Shown here: positions 22,272 to 30,160 of the stretch, piece after piece
How positions within the stretch are numbered: position 1 is the stretch's first letter
Layout of the letters: each line of letters opens with the position of its first letter
NCBI GenBank assembly: GCA_003577005.1
Contig: QEUW01000163.1
Location: 1 to 32,955 of the forward strand
Direction: 5' to 3'
Length of the DNA: 32,955 bases
Source: Chloroflexota bacterium
Lineage (GTDB): Bacteria; Chloroflexota; Anaerolineae; Caldilineales; Caldilineaceae
The notes under the pieces: model-generated
What the model was told of the DNA's origin: nothing
Databases searched by the model: none
What the model saw: only the letters and a program-made list of their open reading frames with translations
Position numbers and translations under genes: made by a program

Positions 22272-23156
22272 CTAAAGTGCGGCCAGTTCAAAGAACCCAA
22301 CCGCATCGAGCTGACGGCGCAACGCCGGTTCGCGTTCGGCAGGCAACGCCAGGTTGGGCAGCCGCGGCCGTCCGCAGTCAAAGTCGAGCCAGGTCATGAC
22401 CATCTTGAGCGCACCGAGATAGCCAAACTCGAACATGGCTGCCGTTGTCAGATTGGCGCGCAGTTGCAACTCGGTGCCTTTTGCCAGATCGCCCGGAACC
22501 GCGCGCTGAATCTCCCGGTAGACGCCCGGATGATAATTGAGCGACGAGCCGATACAGCCACTCGCTCCAAACATGGCGGCAAAGAGACACTGCTCGTCCA
22601 TGCCCGAGAAGAGCGTCCACTTGCCTGCCCCCAGATCGACAATACGGCGAAACTCGAACATATTTGGGCCGGTGTACTTGCCGCCTGCCAGCGTAGGAAT
22701 GTCCATCAGCGAACGCATAAGCGCTACAGCATCGACAGGGCCGCCAAAAATATAGGTAAAGAGCGGCAGATCAGGTGCGGCGCCGGCAATCCCGGCATAG
22801 TAGGCGTGGATGCTCTCTGTGCGCTGATAGAGCGGTGGAATAATACTGGCTACGCCGTCTGCGCCCGTATCTTGGGCGTGGCGGGCCAGCGCGTTGGCAT
22901 CCCCGGCGGCCACACAGCCGACATGGGCAATGACCGGCACGCGCCCGTTGGTCTGCTCGACCACCGTCTCCAGGGTCAGCTTACGTTCGGCGACCGTCAT
23001 GTAGATGCCCTCGCCGGTCGAACCACAGACATAAAAACCGCCGATGCCTTTGCCAATCAGATAATCCACCAACCGGCGCAATACCGGGACGTTTACCTGG
23101 TCTTCGCGAGTAAAAGGCGTGACCAGCGCCGGCCACGCGCCGGAAAATTGAGTCAT
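22272..23156 (-). CDS. DapA-family (N-acetylneuraminate lyase/dihydrodipicolinate synthase superfamily) aldolase
   Basis: 294 residues, the usual length. The start at 23156 (MTQFSGAWPALVTPF) is chosen over a longer in-frame one because the family begins with the G..PA.VTPF strand. FYVCGSTGEG (residues 41-50) is the pyruvate-carboxylate loop, FTYIFGG holds the catalytic Tyr (Y135), and LAGGKYTGP holds the Schiff-base Lys (K160). Members condense pyruvate with an aldehyde or cleave 2-keto-3-deoxy acids and sialic acid. The IFGG after the Tyr differs from the NIP of true DapA, and no lysine genes are near, so a sugar-acid or sialic-acid lyase is more likely. It heads the run of Gfo/Idh and SDR genes downstream. 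Family certain, substrate open. Confidence 0.9.
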   Translation of the reverse strand: MTQFSGAWPALVTPFTREDQVNVPVLRRLVDYLIGKGIGGFYVCGSTGEGIYMTVAERKLTLETVVEQTNGRVPVIAHVGCVAAGDANALARHAQDTGADGVASIIPPLYQRTESIHAYYAGIAGAAPDLPLFTYIFGGPVDAVALMRSLMDIPTLAGGKYTGPNMFEFRRIVDLGAGKWTLFSGMDEQCLFAAMFGASGCIGSSLNYHPGVYREIQRAVPGDLAKGTELQLRANLTTAAMFEFGYLGALKMVMTWLDFDCGRPRLPNLALPAEREPALRRQLDAVGFFELAAL

Positions 23157-23487
23157 GCATAGTGCTCCGTATGATCGTATCAAGCTGTCTGAACTAAGTT
23201 TTGCCGAGCCTCTGCTGTTCCCGAAACGCTTCGTGGCAGCATCCCCTGTGGCTTCCCGGCTCTGTAAGTTGAATGTTAACCGAAGTCTCTCAATTGGCAA
23301 AGTTGAAATTCGGTTTTGACCGCCGCTCTACTCTAGGATGATACAATGGAATACAGCCGTTTGATATGCACCGGACCCCACTGGGCACCGCCGCAAAAAT
23401 CCGTTACCAGCCGCCCATACACCTGACAATTTGCTTACAATTTTTTCCGGGATGCATTGCTCCACCGGGGCGACCGGCCCATCACAC
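23157..23487. other. Divergent intergenic region, DapA-like gene to giant secreted-protein gene
   Basis: No gene is supported in this stretch. It holds a short inverted repeat (AACCGAA 23278-23284 with TTCGGTT 23309-23315) that could serve the leftward DapA-like promoter. The frame of the giant gene is open here, but the reading (MHRTPLGTAAK onward) lacks a ribosome site and a signal peptide, so it is treated as leader. Confidence 0.5.
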
Positions 23488-23516
23488 TTGCCGGCTCTAC
23501 ATGGGAGGCTTATACT
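23488..23516 (+). promoter_or_regulatory. Candidate promoter of the giant secreted-protein gene
   Basis: TTGCCG (23488-23493), a 17-base spacer and TATACT (23511-23516, one base off consensus) lie 60 bases before the chosen ATG. The predicted start site falls in the 11-base direct repeat that follows. Confidence 0.45.
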
Positions 23517-23517
23517 T

Positions 23518-23539
23518 GACAATGTCACGACAATGTCAC
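23518..23539 (+). repeat. 11-base tandem direct repeat at predicted transcription start
   Basis: GACAATGTCAC occurs twice without a gap (23518-23528, 23529-23539). Each copy is itself a GAC..GTC half palindrome, and the 11-base period puts both on one face of the helix, as in operators for paired repressor dimers. Confidence 0.6.
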
Positions 23540-23575
23540 GATGATCAACACCCAACACCCCCGGAGGTCTCCCAG

Positions 23576-26500
23576 ATGCTCGTTCGTTCTCTCATCGCCC
23601 GCTTACTGCACACCGTGGCTCTCGCCAGCCTTCTCTTTAGCCCGACTGCTCCCACCCTCCTGGCCCAAAATGACAACGCCGTCCACCTACCGCTGGTAGC
23701 CGTGGCCACGCGCCCGGTTAGCCAGCAGGTGCTCTTCCGCACGCAAGTGACCGTGCGGACGCCCATCCAGTGGCGCGACCTGGAACGGCTGGGCGTAGTA
23801 ATTCTTGACCAGGGTGAGAACTGGGCGCTGCTCCTGGCCGATGACGAGCAGCTTGAGGCGCTGGCCCGCCGCCGCTACAACCCCACTCGCACCAACGGGT
23901 TGGAAACGCTGGCAGCCGCCAGTGGGACCGTGAACAGTGCATCAGTAGACAGTTTTGATCCACTTCTGAGGCAAATACGGGCGTTGCAGCCATTGCTGAA
24001 TGAAGAAGTCAGTGTGGCCGCGGCGCGGGCCGATCTGCGTGCGGCCATGACCGCGCTGACCGCATCCCAACTTGCCTTCCTCGCCCGCGCCGCCGATGTG
24101 GACAGCGATGGCGACGGCCTCACCGACGACCAGGAAGCCCTGTGGTGTACCGACTCCGCCAAAGCCGACAGCGACCAGGATGGCGTCTCCGACGGCGACG
24201 AGGTGGCCGCGCTCAAGGCGTGGATGAACAACGAGTTGAGCGGTCCTCCCGCCAGCGGCAAGCCCTTTTCCGGCTGGCCGGCGCAAAAACCCGACTGCCC
24301 CGACGACGATTTCGACGCTGTGCCCGACCTGGCCGAACGGTGGGAACTGGGCCTCGACCCCAGCCGCGAATCGACCGACCGCGACAAGTTCGACGACGGC
24401 CAGGAACTCTTTGGCGTCGCCTATTGCCCCGGCAGTGGCGGTTTCTGTGGCTATGGTCTGCTGCCGCGCAACGAGGACTGGGGGACCATTACCGCGCAGA
24501 TGCCGGCCTGGGTCAAGGCGCCGGGGAACCATCCGCTCGTGGCCGGCTTCCCCGTGCCGGAGGTGGATGTGGTGGCGTCGTCGCTCAAGGTGGAGACGGT
24601 GACGACGGTAACAACGGACCATGTCATCTCTGAGGGGACGGAACGATCCTACAGCACGGCGAAGACGGAGGGGACGAGCACGAGTGTAGCAAATACGCAA
24701 ACTTGGAATGAGTGGCAAGAGATCTCAGGGTCGCTGGAACAACCGGCAGTAAATCTACGACAAAGTAGACGAGCTAATTCGAATTGGTGGGAAGACTTCA
24801 AAAACAAGGCGGTCACTACGGGCAAATATATCTACGCTGATCTAGCAGCACAATGGGGTTGCCTAAATTCTAAAGTTGGATTTTCTTTAGGGCTCACAGG
24901 CGAACTTTCTTACGACGAAGGATATACAGAAGCGCGATGTCGAGGCGCCATGCAGAAAGCGCGAGAAATATCACCGGAGTTCGCTCAAGACTTTCCCGCC
25001 GAACAGAATAATATCCAAACTGGAAACCTTACCGTCAGCCCTATCAACGATGTGGATGTAAACACTCAGGTTCTGGTCAGCAACAATTTTGACACTGAAA
25101 ATATTGCGCGGGCAATAAACGGAGTGCAATTTGCCCAACTCCAGACCGGACAGATGTTGGGACGACGTCTGTATGAAATATCTGTTGCTCTAACAGCGCC
25201 TAGACAAACCACCACCAATACTTCTGGTAAATCTTGGGGAGGATCACAAACAATCACGAATGAACAATACGAAGAACACACCATCACCAACGGCGAAGCC
25301 TTCTCCACCGGCGAATCCTGGGGCACGGCCGTTGCGGAGAACTCTGCCCACGCCGCGGACCTGACCTTCACCTACAAGGTGCGCAACACGGGCACGGAGT
25401 ACGCCCGCGAGGTCGCCAATCTGGCCTTCAACCTCTACATTGGCGACGACCCCAACCCGGCCATCACCTACTTTGTGGCGCCTGACCTGGGCGGTGCGGG
25501 CAAGTTCCAGAACTTTATGCCCGGCGAGGAGCACACTTACACCTCGCGGCGCATCCCCCTCAGCCTGGAACAGATCAAGGCCATCGATCTGGGCGGCCCT
25601 ATCCGCATTATGGTGGAGGATTTCACCTACGGCATCGACGAACTCTTCTACCAGGACGCAGCCAACGCCGGCATCCTTATCGCCATCGAAGATGGAACCG
25701 ACGACGGCGACGAGGCCATCGACACCTATCTCATCCCCACCTGGGGCCAGGAGACGGTGCTCGACGTGCTGCGCCGCTACTTCCCCCACGAGACCGACAC
25801 CAGCGGCATGGTGACCGCCATTTGGACACCCGAATACCGCACGGATACACCGGCCTGGTGCCAGGCGCCTCGCCGCCCCAGCGATCACCCCAGCAAGGCG
25901 CTCTGGTGCCGGCGCGCGCTCTCCACCGCGGAGTGGTGGAATGTCTATACCGACGGGTTGGGCGATGGCGCGGAAGGCTTCCAGGATACGCCCGCCACGC
26001 CCGGCAGTGTGGCGCTCTTCCGCTTCAACAAGGATAGTGACCTGGATGGCTTCTCCGACCGCTCGGAGCGACGTCTGGGATCGGATCCGTTCGACGCTGC
26101 CTCCTTCCCGCGATCCGAAGTGCTGGCCGGGCTGCACAGCATCCGCAACGGCAACCAGGTGATCGCTACGCTTTCGCTGCTCAACACCGGTCTCTACGAC
26201 GCTTACGGCGTCGAGGCGATCATGGTCGCGCCCGATGATTCGGTCTCCATCACCAACAACACCGTGGGTGGGTCGGGCCGGGTGCGGGCGCAGAAACAGG
26301 TGATCGTGGGCAGCCGCATTGCGCTCCAATCGCCCCTGCCCGCGGCATGGACCCAGGCCGGCCGCGCCATCCCCGCAGCCGGCGGCTACTACACCGGCAA
26401 CGAAGACCGCACTTACACCTTTACGGTGGCCGGCTGTGGCGCGGGCGGCTGCACCGTCGGCGCAGGAAACTGGACGCTCAACTGGAGCGATGGTAAAGGG

Positions 26501-29500
26501 GCTAGCGGTAGCCTCAACTTTGGCGCCGGCTATCAGTCGCCCGCGTTCCGCACAATAGGCGCCTTGGGTTTGACGTTGGCGCTCTACAGCGGCGCCGTCA
26601 AGGACGGCGAGAGTTTCACCGTGGCCGCCCGCACCCCGCGCGACACCTTCCAGTACACCATCAACCGTGAACCCTACACCGAGCCGCTGGTCATCGTCTC
26701 GTACAACGACCCGCAGGGCAACCACCGCTTCGTCATCCCGCCGCAGGCCATGAGCTTGGCCGCGCCCACCGACGACCTGCGCCAGTTTGCCGGCGAGATG
26801 CTCCACGATGTGGGCGTGGAGATCGTGACCTACGCGCCCTTTGCGCCGGGCAACAACAGCGTCGATCTGCTGGTCAACAACCCGTCGGGCAAGACATTGC
26901 ACAACGCCAATCTCTTCCTGGAGTTCATCAACATCTCCGGCACGGTCGTGCTGGAAGTCCCCACCCAGGTGACGATCCCGCCCGGCCCCAAGAGAGTGCC
27001 GGTAAGCTTCAACAGCAGCGCCTTTAGCCCGCCCTATAACGCTGGCGAGGATTATATCGTCCTCGCCTTCCTCACCGACTACCAGGGGAACATCCTCGAC
27101 ACCGCGGGCCGCCCGCTCTCCAGCTTCCAGGCAGATCCGCTGCCAGCGGTGGCTCCAGCTTCCAGGCAGATCCGCTGCCAGCGGTGGCAATGCCGGCCTA
27201 CGAATGGAACTTTGGCTCCGTGTCCCAGGGGACGTTGCTCAAATACCCGGTGCCGATCGCCAACACTGGCTTTGGCCGGCTCTACACCTACATCCGCCCG
27301 CTGCCGGGCATGGCGCTGCGATCGGCGGGCAGCCGCACCGTGGGCGCCGCCGACCTTTCGGACTATGAACTTGCGCTCAACACAGGCGACCTGCCGCTGG
27401 GGCCCTACGCGCAGACGCTCTCTATCTACACCAGCGACGGCCGGCGCGCCCCCACGCACTATCTCCGTGGCCGGGACCATCACCGCGCCGGCCAGCGATG
27501 CGCCCGGCGGCGCGGTCATACGTCCGCTCGACCTCCCCGTGACCGTCACTGGCAATCACAGCCAGGGCACATGGTACGACTTCACCTACGACCTGGGGCC
27601 GGACCCCACATCGCTCCACCCGGTGAAGGTCTACAGCCAGGACTATGGAACGCTCCACGGCGTGGGCAACCACGCCACCAATTTCGGCCAGGGGACCGCT
27701 TCTGCCGATATGTTTGGTGACGGGCGAGATGGGGATATTACGATCAGTTCGGATGCGATCTTTGACGCACCGCGCACGTCCCTGGGTGCAACTGTCAGTG
27801 CCGGCGCGGCCAGTGTAAGCCTCAACAACGCCTCCGGCTTCAACGCGGGCGACGAAGTTCTCATCATCCAGGTCCAGGGGACCGGCGCGGGCAACTACGA
27901 ATTCCGCCGCGTCAGCGCAAAATCGGAAAACAGCTTGGTCTTGAATGAGGAACTCAACAACACATACATTCAGAGTGGTAACAGCAAAGCTCAGGTAGTA
28001 CGCGTGCCTAACTATCAGAATGTCTTTGTAACGTCAACGGGACACTGGCGCGCACCTGCGTGGGATGGAAACACAGGCGGCATCATGATTTTCCGTGCTG
28101 TAGGCACGGTGATAGTGGATGGGGTGATAGATGCCAATTACACTGGCTTCCGCGGTGTTGTGACACCAGGAAGCTCTTATCCCAATTATGATGGGGCGGC
28201 TGGTGAAGGAACTGCCGGACCTGGTGGTACTCATTCCTATCTGCCTAATGGAAATGGTGGTGGTGGTGGAAGAGGGGACAAAAATGTGGGTGGTGATGGC
28301 CGAGTGAGAGGTTCCGGTGGTGGTGGTGGTGGCAATGCAACAGCTGGTCAGGATGGGATAGCTGATCAGGGTACTTTTGGCACCCCTGGTATAGGCGGGC
28401 TCCCTTCAGGAAATGCCGACCTCTCCGAAGCAACTTTTGGGGGTGCTGGTGGCGCTCCTGGATACGATGCCACAGAAAATTCGGGGGGACAACGTGGAGG
28501 CAATGGCGGAGGAATCGTGTTCATTATGGCTAATGATGTGCAACTATCTGGCAATATCATCTCAAACGGGGAAACATACGGTGTAGGGTACGGAGGAAGA
28601 TCAGGCGGATCTGGTGGAGGCGCTGGCGGCTCAATCTTGCTGCGAGTGGGCGATATTAATGCTAACACAAACTTGGTGACTGCTCTTGGAGGTAGTGGAA
28701 CATATGGTTGGCAGAGTGCGAACGGTGGTGATGGTTCTGTCGGCCGCATCCGCATCGAGTACTGCGAAAGCTTCACCGGCACGACTAACCCGCCGGCCAG
28801 TACGCAGAAGCTCGACTGCTACATCGCCGAGCAGACCGGCCCCGGTGCGGCGCGCCTCAATCTGCCGGAACCGGTGGACGGCTCGGCCACCTACGCCGTC
28901 CAGTTTGGCCGCAAGCTCGACTTTGCCGCGGCCGGCGAACAGACCACCACCCTGCGCGTCCCCGCGGGGATGGCGGCCGGCGCCAGCCTGGAGCTGCTGC
29001 TGAGCAACGCCGGCAGTGGTGACCTCACCGCTAAGCTCGACATCGGCGCCGACGGCTCGTGGGAATGCGAACAGACCCAATCGGTGGAGAACGCCGCCGT
29101 GCTCACCTGTGACAATCTGGCCGATGCCTTCAACGCCTATTGGGCTGCCAACGGTGTGCCCACAACCGGCTACCTTGACGTGCCGGTCAAACTCTCGCTC
29201 TCCAAACCGGCCCAGGCGCTGCTCACCAATCTCCAAATTTCCTCTGCCGCCAGCCGCGTGCGCCACATCCGCCTGCCTGTGCGCGACTACACCCGCTTCC
29301 TGCTCGATTTCACCGTGGGCGAGAGCGGAACGGTGGTCGCCACGCTGGACATTGGCGACAACAGCTCCATCGACTGGAGCACACCCTCCGCCAACCCGGC
29401 CCCGGCCCGTTGGGCGACTGCCGATCTCAAAAATGCGCTCAATGCCTACCTCAGCGACAAAAGTGGCGTGGTCGATGTGCCGATCCGCTTCTATGTGTCG

Positions 29501-30106
29501 CCGCTGGGTGCGGTCAAACTCAACGATTACACCGCAACCGCCGCTCTCGTGGTGGACCTGGCCGCCGAGAGCATTACTGTCGGTGGCGGCGGCGTCCTGG
29601 CGGCGGGTTCAAGCTACAACGAAGGCGAGATCGTGCCGGTGCAGGCCACGCTACGCAATCCAAGCAGCGCAGCCAGCGGTCCGGTCACAGCGGCCTTCTT
29701 TGCCCACGCCGAGGGCTGGGGCGACTGGTATATCGGCGGCGCCTTTGTAGAGAACATCCCGGCTGGGGGTAGTGTGACGGTGAACGCGCAGTGGAACACC
29801 ACCGGTTTCAGTGGCACTCTGCCGGTGAGCGTCGTGGTCAACCCCTATGGACGGCTGGGTGAGATAAACGGGGGCAACAACCGGGCTGCCCGCACGGTGA
29901 CGGTGCAAGGCTCAGATGAGGGAGAGCCGCCCACACCGACGAGCACCCCGACGCCCACCGGGACCTTGCCTACGGCCACGAGCACCCCTCAGCCAACGCA
30001 TACACCTACGGTAACCGGTACACCGCCGACCGCTACACCCGTGCCTACGGCAACACCTCCTGGTAGGCCAGATGGAGCGCTCTATTTGCCACTCGTCCAG
30101 CGATAA
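23576..30106 (+). CDS. Giant secreted protein with binary-toxin-B/anthrax-PA-like region, Gly-rich, CARDB-like and Thr/Pro stalk parts
   Basis: About 2176 residues from the ATG at 23576 (GGAGG 8 bases upstream), which begins a signal peptide (residues 1-30, ending LLA/Q). Residues 174-290 hold calcium-type repeats DVDSDGDGLTD, DSDQDGVSDGDE and STDRDKFDDGQE. NHPLVAGFPVPEVDV (318-332) and the stretch from W582 through VRNTGTEYA (N604) to LSLEQIKAIDLGG match, from memory, the HPLVAAYP, YVNTGTAP and pre-pore parts of anthrax protective antigen and clostridial binary-toxin B. DSDLDGFSD (about 820) is another calcium motif. Residues about 1193-1294 are out of frame (see the repeat at 27118). Then come a Gly-rich segment (about 1560-1720), a CARDB-like domain (about 1996-2110), a Thr/Pro stalk and the tail LYLPLVQR. 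No PA14 domain or furin site is seen. Likely cell-surface or exported; whether it forms pores is unknown. Confidence 0.82.
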   Translation: MLVRSLIARLLHTVALASLLFSPTAPTLLAQNDNAVHLPLVAVATRPVSQQVLFRTQVTVRTPIQWRDLERLGVVILDQGENWALLLADDEQLEALARRRYNPTRTNGLETLAAASGTVNSASVDSFDPLLRQIRALQPLLNEEVSVAAARADLRAAMTALTASQLAFLARAADVDSDGDGLTDDQEALWCTDSAKADSDQDGVSDGDEVAALKAWMNNELSGPPASGKPFSGWPAQKPDCPDDDFDAVPDLAERWELGLDPSRESTDRDKFDDGQELFGVAYCPGSGGFCGYGLLPRNEDWGTITAQMPAWVKAPGNHPLVAGFPVPEVDVVASSLKVETVTTVTTDHVISEGTERSYSTAKTEGTSTSVANTQTWNEWQEISGSLEQPAVNLRQSRRANSNWWEDFKNKAVTTGKYIYADLAAQWGCLNSKVGFSLGLTGELSYDEGYTEARCRGAMQKAREISPEFAQDFPAEQNNIQTGNLTVSPINDVDVNTQVLVSNNFDTENIARAINGVQFAQLQTGQMLGRRLYEISVALTAPRQTTTNTSGKSWGGSQTITNEQYEEHTITNGEAFSTGESWGTAVAENSAHAADLTFTYKVRNTGTEYAREVANLAFNLYIGDDPNPAITYFVAPDLGGAGKFQNFMPGEEHTYTSRRIPLSLEQIKAIDLGGPIRIMVEDFTYGIDELFYQDAANAGILIAIEDGTDDGDEAIDTYLIPTWGQETVLDVLRRYFPHETDTSGMVTAIWTPEYRTDTPAWCQAPRRPSDHPSKALWCRRALSTAEWWNVYTDGLGDGAEGFQDTPATPGSVALFRFNKDSDLDGFSDRSERRLGSDPFDAASFPRSEVLAGLHSIRNGNQVIATLSLLNTGLYDAYGVEAIMVAPDDSVSITNNTVGGSGRVRAQKQVIVGSRIALQSPLPAAWTQAGRAIPAAGGYYTGNEDRTYTFTVAGCGAGGCTVGAGNWTLNWSDGKGASGSLNFGAGYQSPAFRTIGALGLTLALYSGAVKDGESFTVAARTPRDTFQYTINREPYTEPLVIVSYNDPQGNHRFVIPPQAMSLAAPTDDLRQFAGEMLHDVGVEIVTYAPFAPGNNSVDLLVNNPSGKTLHNANLFLEFINISGTVVLEVPTQVTIPPGPKRVPVSFNSSAFSPPYNAGEDYIVLAFLTDYQGNILDTAGRPLSSFQADPLPAVAPASRQIRCQRWQCRPTNGTLAPCPRGRCSNTRCRSPTLALAGSTPTSARCRAWRCDRRAAAPWAPPTFRTMNLRSTQATCRWGPTRRRSLSTPATAGAPPRTISVAGTITAPASDAPGGAVIRPLDLPVTVTGNHSQGTWYDFTYDLGPDPTSLHPVKVYSQDYGTLHGVGNHATNFGQGTASADMFGDGRDGDITISSDAIFDAPRTSLGATVSAGAASVSLNNASGFNAGDEVLIIQVQGTGAGNYEFRRVSAKSENSLVLNEELNNTYIQSGNSKAQVVRVPNYQNVFVTSTGHWRAPAWDGNTGGIMIFRAVGTVIVDGVIDANYTGFRGVVTPGSSYPNYDGAAGEGTAGPGGTHSYLPNGNGGGGGRGDKNVGGDGRVRGSGGGGGGNATAGQDGIADQGTFGTPGIGGLPSGNADLSEATFGGAGGAPGYDATENSGGQRGGNGGGIVFIMANDVQLSGNIISNGETYGVGYGGRSGGSGGGAGGSILLRVGDINANTNLVTALGGSGTYGWQSANGGDGSVGRIRIEYCESFTGTTNPPASTQKLDCYIAEQTGPGAARLNLPEPVDGSATYAVQFGRKLDFAAAGEQTTTLRVPAGMAAGASLELLLSNAGSGDLTAKLDIGADGSWECEQTQSVENAAVLTCDNLADAFNAYWAANGVPTTGYLDVPVKLSLSKPAQALLTNLQISSAASRVRHIRLPVRDYTRFLLDFTVGESGTVVATLDIGDNSSIDWSTPSANPAPARWATADLKNALNAYLSDKSGVVDVPIRFYVSPLGAVKLNDYTATAALVVDLAAESITVGGGGVLAAGSSYNEGEIVPVQATLRNPSSAASGPVTAAFFAHAEGWGDWYIGGAFVENIPAGGSVTVNAQWNTTGFSGTLPVSVVVNPYGRLGEINGGNNRAARTVTVQGSDEGEPPTPTSTPTPTGTLPTATSTPQPTHTPTVTGTPPTATPVPTATPPGRPDGALYLPLVQR
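27118..27187 (+). repeat. 35-bp perfect tandem duplication causing a frameshift in the giant gene
   Basis: Bases 27118-27152 are repeated exactly at 27153-27187. Removing one copy joins SSFQADPLPAVA directly to MPAYEWNFGSVSQGT, a natural continuation. With both copies, 35 extra bases shift the frame and the next 270 bases read as Arg/Cys-rich nonsense. The frame returns at a run of five C at 27449-27453; taking away one C there gives DGRRAPRTISVAG without a break. Net insertion is 36 bases, so the rest of the protein stays in frame. Confidence 0.9.
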
Positions 30107-30109
30107 GCG

Positions 30110-30129
30110 AGCCGGCAGAGGCGCCGGCT
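30110..30129. terminator. Terminator-like hairpin between giant gene and purF
   Basis: AGCCGGC (30110-30116) pairs with GCCGGCT (30123-30129) around a 6-base loop, 4 bases after the giant gene's stop codon and 31 before the convergent purF stop. There is no T run, so this is a tentative call. Confidence 0.45.
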
Positions 30130-30160
30130 AGTCGCCGGGGAGAGGGTAAAGGCAACGATA

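Noticed and set aside
8508..23156. A secondary-metabolite or phage island
   Set aside because: No synthase, integrase, capsid or regulator genes were seen; the genes are sugar and sugar-acid enzymes with toxin-antitoxin inserts.
21204..23162. A 652-codon plus-strand open frame
   Set aside because: It is antisense to the Gfo/Idh and DapA-like genes; GC-rich codon bias keeps antisense frames open and its translation shows no domain.
25244..27190. A 648-codon minus-strand open frame
   Set aside because: Antisense of the giant secreted-protein gene, with His/Val/Gly-rich translation typical of such shadows.
27118..27453. Programmed ribosomal frameshifting
   Set aside because: A perfect tandem duplication explains the shift directly, and no slippery heptamer with a following structure was needed or seen.
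27184..27720. Separate small gene within the giant gene
   Set aside because: Its first 90 codons are the displaced frame of the giant protein after the 35-base duplication, and the rest becomes nonsense after 27453.
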